DNA from: Stephanodiscus triporus
Taxonomy: Eukaryota > Bacillariophyta > Thalassiosirophyceae > Thalassiosirales > Thalassiosiraceae
Direction of reading: 5' to 3'
Assembly (NCBI GenBank): GCA_036939755.1
Contig: JALLAZ010000575.1
Location: 1-15,138 of the forward strand
Length of the DNA stretch: 15,138 nucleotides
The notes below the pieces were generated by a model. The model worked only from the letters and a program-made list of their open reading frames with translations, was not told the DNA's origin and ran no database searches. Shown here piece by piece: positions 1 to 8,889 of this stretch. The translations under genes and the position numbers were made by a program. Each line of letters begins with the position of its first letter. The first letter of the stretch is position 1.

Positions 1-739
1 CTCTACTTGCCCAAGCCGCGACTTGATCCGACTCAGGCTGTTTAAGGTAAGTATGATTGAGGCATCACGCGGGGGACTGCGAGATCAGTCCTTAGGTATC
101 TACATTTTTGCTCAGGCAGAGCATGAATGCAAAAATTAAGCTATCTCTAGGTACATATCTACCGACCGTAGATGCATTGCTGTTTTCTAAACTGCAGTTG
201 GACTCATGATTGCTACTGTGGAATCAAACAACTCGGGTGTTGACTTTATTTTCCACGGACCAGAGGTCTTGCCTTTTGGGGGTAGCTTCTGCTTCAGAAA
301 AGCAGGACATAGGTACTTTGAGTGCTAACTAAGGAGAGACATGAGGTATCGTAGACAATGAGAGGCAAGATATGGAAGCTTCAGCCATACACGATCATGA
401 GACGAAATGGTTGAGGACGAACCTATTTTCAGTCACCAAGATAAAGAAATAATGATTACAACAATTGATAATCCATATCTATTTAGCAGCTCACAAACAG
501 CGGATAATGATATGGACATCCAACCAACCGAAAGGTACGATATCTATCGATATTGTTTGGTGTGCATTTGATGTGATGATGGTGCTTTGTGTGCAACATT
601 TCTTAACACCTCCCTAAATCTTTGCCAGTTACCTCTCCCTCTGCCCTCCATATGGCAGTACTGGCGCCACACACAGACTTAAAACCAACTTCTAACACGG
701 AGCACGTTATGTACTTCAGCTTTTTTTTTCCCCCCCTCT
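1..739. other. Intergenic or UTR stretch, no gene recognised
   Basis: No open frame of meaningful length or familiar motif was found on either strand. The sequence is less GC-rich than the neighbouring genes. A good splice-donor consensus (GGTAAGTATG) occurs near base 45, so the first bases could be the end of an exon from a plus-strand gene lying to the left, but about 45 bp is too little to support a call. The last part presumably holds the 3' UTR of the minus-strand translocator, whose stop codon lies at 740-742. Confidence 0.4.
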
Positions 740-2173
740 CTATTTCTTCACGGAGTTCATAGCGAGAGAGTACAACAGCGTGCCCAAGATGGCGATCGAC
801 GATCCGATGATAGATCCGGTCGACATGGGAGTCTTGAACGCCACGACGCTCGCGACGATGATCACGACACGCTTGATGGTGTTCCCCACGGCGTGGGTGA
901 CGGGATTGACCTTACCGAGCGCGAGGAACGCCACCTCGTTGTACAGGTAGTAGGTGGCGCCGCCGAGAAGGAGTAGCGTCGAGAGGGACTTGTTCGTGAA
1001 GGACCCGCCCTCGACCGCGGCCCGGAAGGCCGGGAAGAAGCCCGTGCCCTCGACGGCGAGCATCATCGGGATCAGGATGATCGTGGACATGGCGGTGAGG
1101 ACCGCGTACAGGTTCTGTGCGTCGAGGTTCTCCCCGATCTTCTTCCCGCTCATGGTCTTCTTGGACAACACGCCCCGGAGGGAGGACGACACGTTCGACA
1201 GCATCGCCGACGCGAGCGCGAGCACGGTGAACGACAGCTCCTTCATCGACGCGATGGCCACGCCGCCGATGATGGGTAGGAGGGTGGCGTACACCCTCGT
1301 GGGCAGGACCTCGCCGAGGAGGAGGGCGTTGGCGCCGCACGTCACGACGGGCTCGGACGCCTTGACGATGTGCGCGAAGGAGACGGCCCCGGCCCCGAGG
1401 GCGATGACCGCACCGACGTGCACGCCGGTGTGGCAGAGAGCGATGGGGACGAGCGTCCTCAGCTCGTCGAGGCTGAGCTTGGGGGCCTTGCGCAGGCCGA
1501 GGAGCCACAGGGGCGCGAAGTAGAGTATGCCCGTGGCCATTTGGATGGTGGCGATGGTCCACGGGAAGGCGAGAGCGTTGAGCGCCTGCTTGTTGTAAAT
1601 GTTGTACCCGATGTTGAAGAGGTACCACAGGGCGAAGTAGGATGCCACCTCGAGCGTCTCCTTGAGGCTCGAGCCTGAGTCTGCGGCCGCGGCGGCCCCG
1701 CCGGTGGAAGAGAGGGCAAGGGAGGTCGATTGCGACGTGGCCCTTTTTCGTTTTTATTTATTTTTTATTTTTTTCCCCGTCCGTCGACGGGCGGGATCGA
1801 GAGAGAAAACGACGACAACGTGGCAATATCAGAACGAAGTCGTCCGACGACGATAGAGCAATAATGGGTAAACAATGGCCAACTCGATCCGCCTCGACGA
1901 GGCGATCGACGAGTCGGCAATCGACATTCCCCCTCGCGTGGGGGAGAGTTCTCGCGAAACGACGAATCTCTCCGAGAGAGAGGCGCGAAGAACACCGCTG
2001 CCACAATGGGACCTAACTCACTTCGCGAACGTTTTGCTCGAGGGAGGTACGGCGCCGCTAAGCTTCTGCGTCGAGCCACCGACGGCAGTCGTCGCCGCCC
2101 GAGGCGTGAACGCGAAGGCGCTTGCCGATGTCGCGAAGAGGGCTAAAAGTGCAAATTTCTTCATAATTGACAT
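740..2173 (-). CDS. Plastid triose-phosphate/phosphate translocator (TPT family), two exons
   Basis: Exon 1 is 2173-2022 and exon 2 is 1742-740; the 278 bp intron starts GTGAGT and ends AG, giving 384 residues in frame. The family exchanges triose phosphates or related C3/C5/C6 phosphates for phosphate across plastid membranes. The protein opens with MSIMKKFALLALFATSASAFAF, a signal peptide with an ASAF-type cleavage motif, followed by a Ser/Thr/Ala-rich transit region to about residue 75. This bipartite leader is diagnostic of import into a diatom-type plastid. From about residue 80 a hydrophobic multi-helix transporter follows, beginning ETLEVASYFALWYLFNIGYN. The conserved Lys-Arg pair (K341, R342) sits in NTIKRVVIIVASVVAF. 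A short Lys-rich C terminus ends the protein. The intron separates the targeting leader from the transporter. Its acceptor lies in an A-rich stretch without a pyrimidine tract, so the junction is the least certain part. Met39 codon at 2164 is an alternative start. The exact substrate cannot be read from sequence. Confidence 0.88.
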
Positions 2174-2542
2174 GTTGTGGATGATGTCAACGGCGAGCGA
2201 GCGAGAGTGCGAGCTTGGAGGGAATTTAGTTTGAGTAGATAGATAGAAGGGCCGCGGCCGGCGACGATAGAGATTCAAGATGATGCCCCACTAGAGTAGT
2301 AGATACTGATGCCTCAAAGGACAGAGTGTAGATATCGTAGAGAGATGATGTGGGGAAAGTTGACGAGGAAAAGGTGTCGATCTTCCGCACATACGTACTT
2401 AGCAGCGGGAGAGTTGGCGCCATAAGTTAAGTACTTACGAGAGTTGTACGTATTTACATACTACGTGAGTACAAGAGGACTCTGTACGTAGATACCATAT
2501 TAACAAGTAGAGTAAATATTATTATTGTCTCCAAAAAGCACA

Positions 2543-2552
2543 TCCACGTGGA
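2543..2552. promoter_or_regulatory. Palindromic G-box (CACGTG core)
   Basis: The 10 bp sequence TCCACGTGGA is a perfect palindrome with the CACGTG core recognised by bZIP and bHLH factors, often in light- or circadian-controlled genes. It lies about 370 bp upstream of the translocator start and about 180 bp upstream of the FAD enzyme start, so it could serve either. A six-base core is easily met by chance; the wider symmetry and position raise the odds only a little. Confidence 0.35.
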
Positions 2553-2671
2553 CATTACAAAAAAAATATCGACCATCACGGACGGGTTGTTGTTGTGAAA
2601 CGGGGAAGGTCTGATCCATCACACAAAATCGAAACTTTTTGCTCGATCCGACAAGTCGAAAAAGTCCGTAG

Positions 2672-2684
2672 TATATAATATAAT
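2672..2684 (+). promoter_or_regulatory. TATA-like box for the FAD enzyme gene
   Basis: The run TATATAATATAAT lies 46-58 bp before the ATG at 2730 and stands out as an AT-rich stretch just ahead of GC-rich coding DNA. If used, the 5' UTR would be only some 20 bases long. This is inferred from position and composition. Confidence 0.35.
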
Positions 2685-2729
2685 TGAACTATCCCGCGAG
2701 AGGGAGAGAGCCCGAGAGGAAAAGAAAGG

Positions 2730-3106
2730 ATGCGCATGGGCGGTCCCCCCCCCGCCGGGAGGGACGGCAAGAGGAGGAGGAGGAAGAAGAAGGACGGAGG
2801 CGGCGGAGGAGGCGACGACGACGGCACGACCACGACGTCCGCGTCGACGTCGACCGCCTTGAATCCCAACCGTCCCAAGTTCAGCTCGCCGAATATGGTC
2901 GTCGGTCGGGTGTCGCACAACGTCATCGAGTCGATGCTCGCGCCGATCCTGTCGGACATGGCATACGCGAGCGCGGAGGCGTTCGCGGACGAGGTACTCG
3001 CGTACGAGCAGGCGATGTCGTTGGCGTCGTCGATGTCGATCGACGACGACGGGAAGAAAAGGGCGGAGGACGACGAGGACGAGTTGGACCTCGACGTCGA
3101 CGCGAG

Positions 3107-3139
<33 letters not shown>

Positions 3140-6100
3140 CGTCTCGGCGAGGCCAGCGACGATCGACGTCGTAGTATCCCCCCCGCCGCCGCCGCCACCC
3201 CCCCTCCCTCCGCCGCCGTCGGCCTCGCGACGACTCTTCGCGACGCAGCGCGACGTCGACGAATTCGTTTCCCTCCTCGACGAGGCCGCGTTGCACTTCT
3301 CGTACCCGTCGAACGCGTGGCGCGCATACGTCAACGCGGCCAAGTTCGAGCGCACGCTCGACGAGCGATACGGGCGCATGCGTCCGATCGTGAGGTCCCA
3401 TCCCGAGATCGAGGCCTTCGTCCGCGCCGTCCAGCGACGGTACGCCATGGGCGAGTTCTCCCCCTTTCGCGACGACGTCCGGGACGGGCCGCCGCCGGTC
3501 TCGAGGAGCACGGCGATCGTCGGACTGTTCATGATGCACAGGCAAGGCGTGCGTGCCGACGCGATCGTCCTCGTGGCGTTGTTCTGCCTCGTCGGACTGC
3601 GGCCGTGGGCGCTCGTGACGCTCGTGGTCCTCGGGAGGTGGGGGATGGAGAGGAGGAGGTGGAGGAGGGTCGGGGGGATGCCCGCCAAGGGGAGGATGAG
3701 GACGTGCGAGCCGTACCACGCTCGCGGCGGCGGCGGTTGCGGCGGCGGAAGGGGCACGGATGGGAAGGTCGCCGCGAGGTCGACGACGACGACGACCAAC
3801 TCGGGGGGGGGGATGGGGGAGGAGAGCGAGGAGGAGGAACGATCGAGGAAGTACGAGATCCTCGCCCGTCCGGTCGGGACGAGGTACAACGCCGCCGACC
3901 TGAGCCTGCGCGACGAGTCGCACGACGTCCTGATCCTGGGGAGCGGCGTCGAGGCGCTGTACGCCGGGGCGCTACTCGCGCGGGCGGGGCGCAGGGTGTG
4001 CGTCCTGTCGCCGACCGCGGACGTCTCGGGATGCGAGACGATGGAACGACGCTCGCCGCCGGGGGGGGGGGACGACGACGGGAGGTTCGCCGGGGTGCCG
4101 TTCGACGCGGGGGGGACGGACGTGTCCCACCCAGCGAGGCAGCAGGCCCTCCTCGCGCCGGCGCTGTGCACCGCCACGGACGTACAGGGGGGGATACGAT
4201 TCGCGCGCGTCGGGTCCGCGCGGGACGGGTACGCCCACGCGGTGCTCTCCGTGCCCGGGCTCGGCGCCGAGGGCGGCGAGGTCGTGCCGGTGGTGATCAA
4301 CGCGGGCGGGCCCGTCGCGCTCGCCGAGTACTGCTCGACGCGCCTCGGGGACGGTTACCCCTCCGTCGACCTCGACGGCAACGTCGACGTCGGCGGCTCC
4401 GCGAGCCTCGGATACGCGAGGGCGTGCCTCCAGATCAACGCCGCGTCCGGGGCACACTACCTGTCGAAGCTGTTCGGCTCGGCGTCCGACAAGCCGATGT
4501 CGAAGTCGGCGTCCGACTCGAGCGGCAACGCCTACCAACAGGCGTCCCTCCGGACGGCGTCGGCGTTCCTCGACAAATGCCTGCCCCTCAACCCGCACGT
4601 GCGATCGCTGATGGCCGCGATCGGCATGCCGAACGAGAACCTTTCCCCGCACGATACCAGCATGGCCGCGCACGTCTCCCACCTTTGCGCGATGCTAAGC
4701 GAGGAGGGGATGGCCTACCCCGTCGGCGGTCCCAGGGCACTTTGCCACGCGTTGGCGAGCGTCATCGAACAGTGCGACGGACGGGTGGTGGGCGGGGTTA
4801 GTATCCAGGAGCTGTTATTCGACCGGCCGTCGGAGGAGAAGAGCCAAGGCGCGAAAAATGGCAAGAGCCAGGCGGAGAAGGACGACGGCGACGGCGATGC
4901 CGTATCCTCCGACGTCGCCAGCGGTCCCAAGCCGCGATGCAGGGGTGTGCGGCTCCAGAATGGATGCGAGGTCAAACTCCCGGAAGGCGGCGGCGCGGTG
5001 GTATCGATGATGGGCTTCATCCCGACCTTCTTGCACCTGCTCCCGTCCGATGTGCGCACCCTCCACGGGGTGCCGCCGGGCCTGCCCGCCGTTTCCGAGC
5101 GTCGTCCGCTGATGAAAATCCTCGTGGGATTGAATGGAACGAGGGAGGAGCTGGACCTGACCGGGGCCGATTGGTATCGGCTGCCGAACGCGGCGCTGCC
5201 CAGAGACGAGTTGGACCCCTTGACTGGCCAAGTAAAGTGTGGCACGATCGGATCAAATGAATCCGGTGGGACGCAAGATATGGTCGACGGGGTAGAAAGC
5301 GAGACGATGGAAATCTCCGCCATGGAAAGTCGTAGCGGCGGAAGGGGCAAGCGAAGCAAGGATGATGCCGCGTCGTCGTCAGCGTCTTCATCTGCCCCCT
5401 CCAACACGACGAAGAAAATTCCTCGATCGAAGTTCACGTCGGGATCATCGTGGATGAAGGTATCCTTCCCGAGTGCCAAGGATCCGAGCTGGTTCGATCG
5501 GTACGGATCCATATCGACATGCGTCGTAACGATAGAGGCGGACGATGAATTCGTTCGAATGTTCGATACCAAGCCGCGGATATATTCGATCCTAAAGCCG
5601 GCGGGAGATACGACCTTGGGTCAACGTGTGATGAAGGATTTGTGTGCGACATTTCCACAGCTTGAGGGTGAGGGATGCATGGACCAATGTCAATATTGAT
5701 TTTTCATCCTTCGTCTAAATAAATCACTTCAATCTTTTTCTTCTTGCAATGCATTCCAAAACAGGCAAAATTGAATGCTTCCAAATATCCGGCCCGCATC
5801 GATCTGGCCTCACGCAAAATCCTGCTAGATTTGCCATAAAAGGCAATCGTCCTGAGACGGCCTACCCAGGCCTGTTCATTGGTGGTGCAGAGCTAACTGT
5901 GGCCGATTCCACCTCCGGTGCAATTGTTGGCGGGTGGCTGGCCGCTAACGCTATAATGGGGTATAGCTCCATTGACTATCTGTACCTTAACAAGAATATT
6001 ACGACCGACTTGCAGAGGTTTTTAGACGATCCCAGCATGGCCACGGAAAGGGATGGGGTGATAGTTGAAGATTTGGCGGTCCCATTTAAGAAGAAGGGCA

Positions 6101-6150
6101 TTGAGGATGACGGTTTGACAAATCCGGCAGAATCCACCAAAGAGGAATAA
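2730..6150 (+). CDS. RetSat/CRTISO-type FAD oxidoreductase with long N-terminal extension, two exons
   Basis: Exon 1 is 2730-5667, the intron is 5668-5764 (GTGAGG...CAG, 97 bp), and exon 2 is 5765-6150, giving 1107 residues. The C-terminal two thirds match the retinol saturase/carotenoid isomerase group of phytoene-desaturase-like flavoproteins: a dinucleotide-binding segment HDVLILGSGVEALYAG (G404-S-G406), a YPVGGPRALCHALASVIEQ region, FPSAKDPSWFDRYGS at about 913-927, and the C-terminal FAD-contact region PGLFIGGAELTVADSTSGAI in exon 2. Relatives reduce or isomerise polyene double bonds of retinoids or carotenoids. Relatives are usually near 600 residues. The first ~395 residues here are extra: a Lys/Arg and Gly-rich start, poly-Thr (from an ACG repeat) and poly-Pro runs, a predicted helical segment (about 170-250), and one hydrophobic span (about 278-303) followed by basic residues. 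No N-terminal signal peptide is visible. The third Gly of the GxGxxG is Ala, and the usual PGG motif is absent. AATAAA overlaps the stop codon. The family call is strong; the substrate is unknown. Confidence 0.82.
3108..3140 (+). repeat. (ACG)n microsatellite inside coding sequence
   Basis: Eleven threonine codons in a row, ten ACG and a final ACC, encode residues 127-137 of the FAD enzyme extension. A poly-Pro run follows at about 3178-3219. Tandem codons of this kind are length-variable by slippage; the block sits in the poorly conserved N-terminal part, where length change would be tolerated. Confidence 0.8.
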
Positions 6151-6196
6151 ATTAGGATCAAATTTTCAAGCTCCTTTTTTTTGGCAATTGTCCATC

Positions 6197-6259
6197 CTGT
6201 TCTGGATTGTTCTGTGTCTGCCACGGCAGAACAGATCCATTGTGTTCTGCGGCAGAACA
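6197..6259. repeat. Cluster of TGTTCTG/CAGAACA inverted repeats
   Basis: The word CTGTTCTG at 6197-6204 pairs with CAGAACAG at 6227-6234, and the 17 bp palindrome TGTTCTGC-G-GCAGAACA lies at 6243-6259. A further TGTTCTG starts at 6209. The cluster begins about 45 bp after the FAD enzyme stop codon. It may be the edge of the transposon unit whose transposase starts at 6579, or a terminator-like structure. Function is not known. Confidence 0.6.
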
Positions 6260-6287
6260 AACGCATTTTTTGTATGGTATAGATTTT

Positions 6288-6452
6288 TATTGAATGGACC
6301 CATTCATTATCCATCGTTGGAGTCTTCAACGATGGACTAATGAATGGGTCCATTCATTAAGTTTTCTCGTTTCTTCAACTAATGAATGGACCCATTCATT
6401 AGTCCATCGTTGAGGACTCCAACGATGGATAATGAATGGGGTCCATTCATTA
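6288..6452. repeat. Nested palindrome block: two ~70 bp inverted arms built of hairpins
   Basis: Two units occur: palindrome A with arms TAATGAATGG and CCATTCATTA around a 2-3 base centre, and hairpin B with arms TCCATCGTTG and CAACGATGGA around a 7-base loop. The order is A1 (about 6288-6309, slightly decayed), B1 (6310-6336), A2 (6338-6359), a 20-base unique spacer, A3 (6378-6403 with longer arms), B2 (6403-6429), A4 (6430-6452). The right half A3-B2-A4 is close to the reverse complement of the left half A1-B1-A2, down to the loop sequences (GAGTCTT against AGGACTC). The whole block can therefore fold as one large hairpin or as a series of small ones. It lies just upstream of the Mutator-like transposase and may be its subterminal or terminal repeat, or an independent foldback/MITE insertion. 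Confidence 0.85.
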
Positions 6453-6578
6453 TTTCTGTAGTCGCACCAACGGTCCACAGCGATAGCCACCGCCTCCGCC
6501 GATGATAGCCATAAAATAAGCTCACTTTTTTTAATAGAACCATTTGCAACAGCAATTTGATTGTTACGTCGCCACAGG

Positions 6579-8356
6579 ATGGATGGTAGCCCATTGTTCG
6601 TGGGGATGGATGCCATCGACCTTGAGTATGCTCGTGCTGGCAGCAACTTGAATCGAATTTTAGACGCCGCAGAGCAGTTGAGGGCGGGAGGAGGATTGTT
6701 TGACAAAGATGCCTCTGCCCCGGCAGTGGCAAAGATTGAGACGACGCTTGTCGCCGCAGTAGTGGACAACCAGGACGATAAGAAACCCTTCGTCACTGAT
6801 CCATCTGGCAGGTTCACCGGGAAGGGGTCCCGCCAGAAGAAGAAGCCCACGTATGCAACAGATCATCTCCCAAAGGTATGATAAGTTGCGCCCGCTACGC
6901 CTTTTCTAGCCTGCCCATCTAACTCACGTCATATCGGCCCAATCCGCAGCAAATTACCCACGGAGGATTCAAGTTTGGAAGGAAGAACTGCAACCTCACA
7001 AGCTACCAAATGGTCTGCATCTTCAACCGCGAGCCGACAAAATGTCCTGCGCAGATTCACTTTCCTGTTATCAATGGGGAGGTGGCCATGGATCGCGGAG
7101 TCCCTCGTGGGCAGCACACAAGGGACTGTCACATCAAGAATGGTCTAGACCCGCTTGAGGAAGATGCCCATCCAAAGCCGAACCACAACAGTGATGACAG
7201 CAGCGATGAAGAGGACAAGAAGCCAGCTGCGAGGACCTACACTGACATCACCCTCGAAATGAAGGCCCGCACGAAGCACTTGGCTACAGCCAACCTCACA
7301 ATGTTGGGATGCAAAATTTGGGAAAACATTGTGCATTGGGCCAACGAGAACTACGACAGACATTGGCATGGGTTGACAGAACAACAGTGCCTCGCAATGG
7401 TGAGGAAGAGTAGAGCCAAGTTGGGTTTTGGACGCGCTCTAAACACTGTGGAGAATGTTCCCAAGTACAACATGATGACTGATTCAGAGAGACCTTTTCT
7501 CCATTTCTCTGCTAAATGGCCACATCCAGAAAAGCCCAAGGAAAGTATGAGGACGATGATTTTTGCGAACCCAAATCTTCTGAATTTGCTGAAAGGATAT
7601 GTGGATATCTTCTGTGACGCCACTTTCCATCCATGCACACCAGCCCCATTCTATCAGTGTCTAATAATAATGACGTTTGACAATCAGACAAGTTCATATG
7701 TGCCTGTCATCTACGCACTAATGACTCACAAGTGCTCAGAGCTCTACAGTCACATCTTTTCCCAAATTGCTAATACTTTGATGAAAGGAAAAATGAAGAT
7801 CCGAACTTACACAATTGATTTTGAACGCGGCATGATGAACATGCTCGCACTTCAAGGTGGGACTCATGTGGGGTGCTTATTCCACCTTAAACAAGCCTGG
7901 TTGAAGTATTTGAAAGATGATTGTGGTATGGCACTTGCCAGCAGCCTTGAAGGCGCAATGGCTGTCCAAGGCTTGGATCTTCTCTGTGTCCTTCCGCGTA
8001 ACGAAGTTCTTGAATATGGGATCCCATTTGTGCGCTATTCGATTGAGATAGATCTTCCTGAGTCGGAACTCAGGGGCTGGGAAAAATTCTGGAAATACTT
8101 CATTAGGCAGTGGATGCCCATCCTATCTTCCTGGAACATCAGACAGGATGATGGCACTATTATTCCGATGGTGAATAGGACCAACAATAGCTTGGAATGC
8201 TACAATCGGCGCTTCAATGCACTTTTCCCTAAAATGCCTTCTATCATTGAGTTTGTTCAAGTCATCGAGAAAGAATCAAGGCACCAGCAGAACGATGCAG
8301 AACAAGATTTCCGAGTGCCGATGACAACCCCTCGCCCTCGCGGAGGGTCCGGATGA
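6579..8356 (+). mobile_element. Mutator-like (MULE) transposase gene, two exons, 3' truncated
   Basis: Exon 1 is 6579-6875, the intron is 6876-6949 (GTATG...CCGCAG, 74 bp), and exon 2 is 6950-8356, giving 567 residues. The start is the first ATG in frame; the upstream codon at 6561 is TTG. The N terminus has a basic patch, then a FLYWCH/WRKY-like zinc-binding segment spanning the splice (HGGFKFGRKNC..., CPAQIHFP, QHTRDCH). The MULE catalytic core follows: D322 in FCDATFHP, D389 in YTIDFERGM, the CLFH motif (C408, H411), and E515 in NNSLECYNRRF. All three acidic residues expected for a DDE transposase are present, so the catalytic core is not visibly dead. MULE proteins commonly continue into a SWIM zinc finger; here the frame turns into GC-rich, Pro/Arg/Gly-rich sequence after about 8305 and stops, suggesting loss of the 3' end. 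No matching copy of the palindromes at 6288-6452 was found downstream. Confidence 0.82.
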
Positions 8357-8637
8357 TTCGTCTCCGTTATCGTCTTGCCCTCCACATCCACCTTGAAATT
8401 TCTCTTGACGATGTGGAATTTCGTGTCATCATCGATGTCCGGGATAGTCACAAGGTAGCACAATTGTTGCCTGTTCCCCACCCTCCTCATCCCCTCGCCC
8501 CTCACGGAGGCGCCGGTGACGCGGCGATTCCTCAAGTCACCGGGCCATTTCTGACTTATGATCTCGCGGGGGTGGAAGAAGCGAGCCATGGCAGAGCCAA
8601 CGGATCCGATTCCGCCGCGACGTCTCCTCGAGGACAT
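8257..8637 (-). pseudogene. Unrecognised ORF antisense to the transposase 3' end, possibly a gene fragment
   Basis: This frame encodes up to 126 residues starting MSSRRRRGGIGSVGSAMARFFHP, with a protein-like middle (QLCYLVTIPDIDDDTKFHIV, then KRNFKVDVEGK). The composition of that middle is more protein-like than the plus-strand reading of the same bases. The last ~20 codons overlap the transposase coding sequence on the opposite strand and are probably read-through rather than real. The family is not recognised. It may be the broken 5' part of another repeated element or host gene into which the transposon inserted, or a chance frame. Confidence 0.35.
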
Positions 8638-8889
8638 GGTGCAAGAGGGAAATCGTATAATATATGATAATGTGTGTGTGTGTGGGAAGCATCAACGTTG
8701 AGACAGGTATCTTTCTTTTTGTCATTTATTGTGGCGGCGGGCCGGCGGGCCTGACGCGGTACGACTGACTGAGTCACTCGCCCCACTATTCGCAGTCGGT
8801 CCTCCTACCTCTCGCTCCCGGCCCGCTCCATCGATCGACGGTGCGGGGACCCGAAAAACACAACCTCCCACCTACACCCCCAACGGTCA
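8357..8889. other. Region between transposase remnant and ICT1-like gene
   Basis: Besides the antisense ORF ending inside the transposase, this stretch contains a (TG)7 microsatellite and the presumed promoter of the hydrolase gene. The sequence TGACTGAGTCA at 8766-8776 includes a TGAGTCA core of the bZIP/GCN4-AP-1 type about 115 bp ahead of the ATG. Nothing else was recognised. Confidence 0.4.
8671..8684. repeat. (TG)7 microsatellite
   Basis: Seven TG units follow an AT-rich stretch (TATAATATATGATAA) between the antisense ORF start and the hydrolase promoter. Confidence 0.85.

Larger units (their letters stand above)
2174..2729. other. Divergent intergenic region between translocator and FAD enzyme
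   Basis: This 556 bp stretch separates the two start codons and must hold both promoters and 5' UTRs. It contains a palindromic G-box (2543-2552), a TATA-like stretch (2672-2684) placed for the plus-strand gene, and several TACGTA/ACTACGT-like short motifs at about 2446-2495. No convincing protein-coding frame was seen. Confidence 0.6.

Noticed and set aside
1..60. Possible exon end with a GTAAGT donor at the left edge
   Set aside because: Only about 45 bases are available, with no family resemblance, so it cannot be told from chance.
1875..2234. 119-codon plus-strand ORF overlapping the translocator leader and intron
   Set aside because: It is antisense to the signal-peptide exon, which has clear ASAF-type targeting features; the plus-strand reading shows no motif.
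2684..4801. Very long Arg-rich open frame of 705 codons on the plus strand, and equally long minus-strand frames at 2576-4300
   Set aside because: They are shadow frames of the GC-rich FAD enzyme exon: low-complexity, Arg/Gly/Pro-dominated, without domains, whereas the frame at 2730 carries the conserved flavoprotein motifs.
6288..6452. CRISPR-like array in the repeated TAATGAATGG units
   Set aside because: The units are palindromic and alternate with another palindrome in mirror order, with no set of unique equal-length spacers, and the context is eukaryotic nuclear DNA.
8353..8667. 104-codon plus-strand ORF after the transposase
   Set aside because: It is the complement of the antisense ORF at 8257-8637, which has the more protein-like composition; no motif was seen in this frame.
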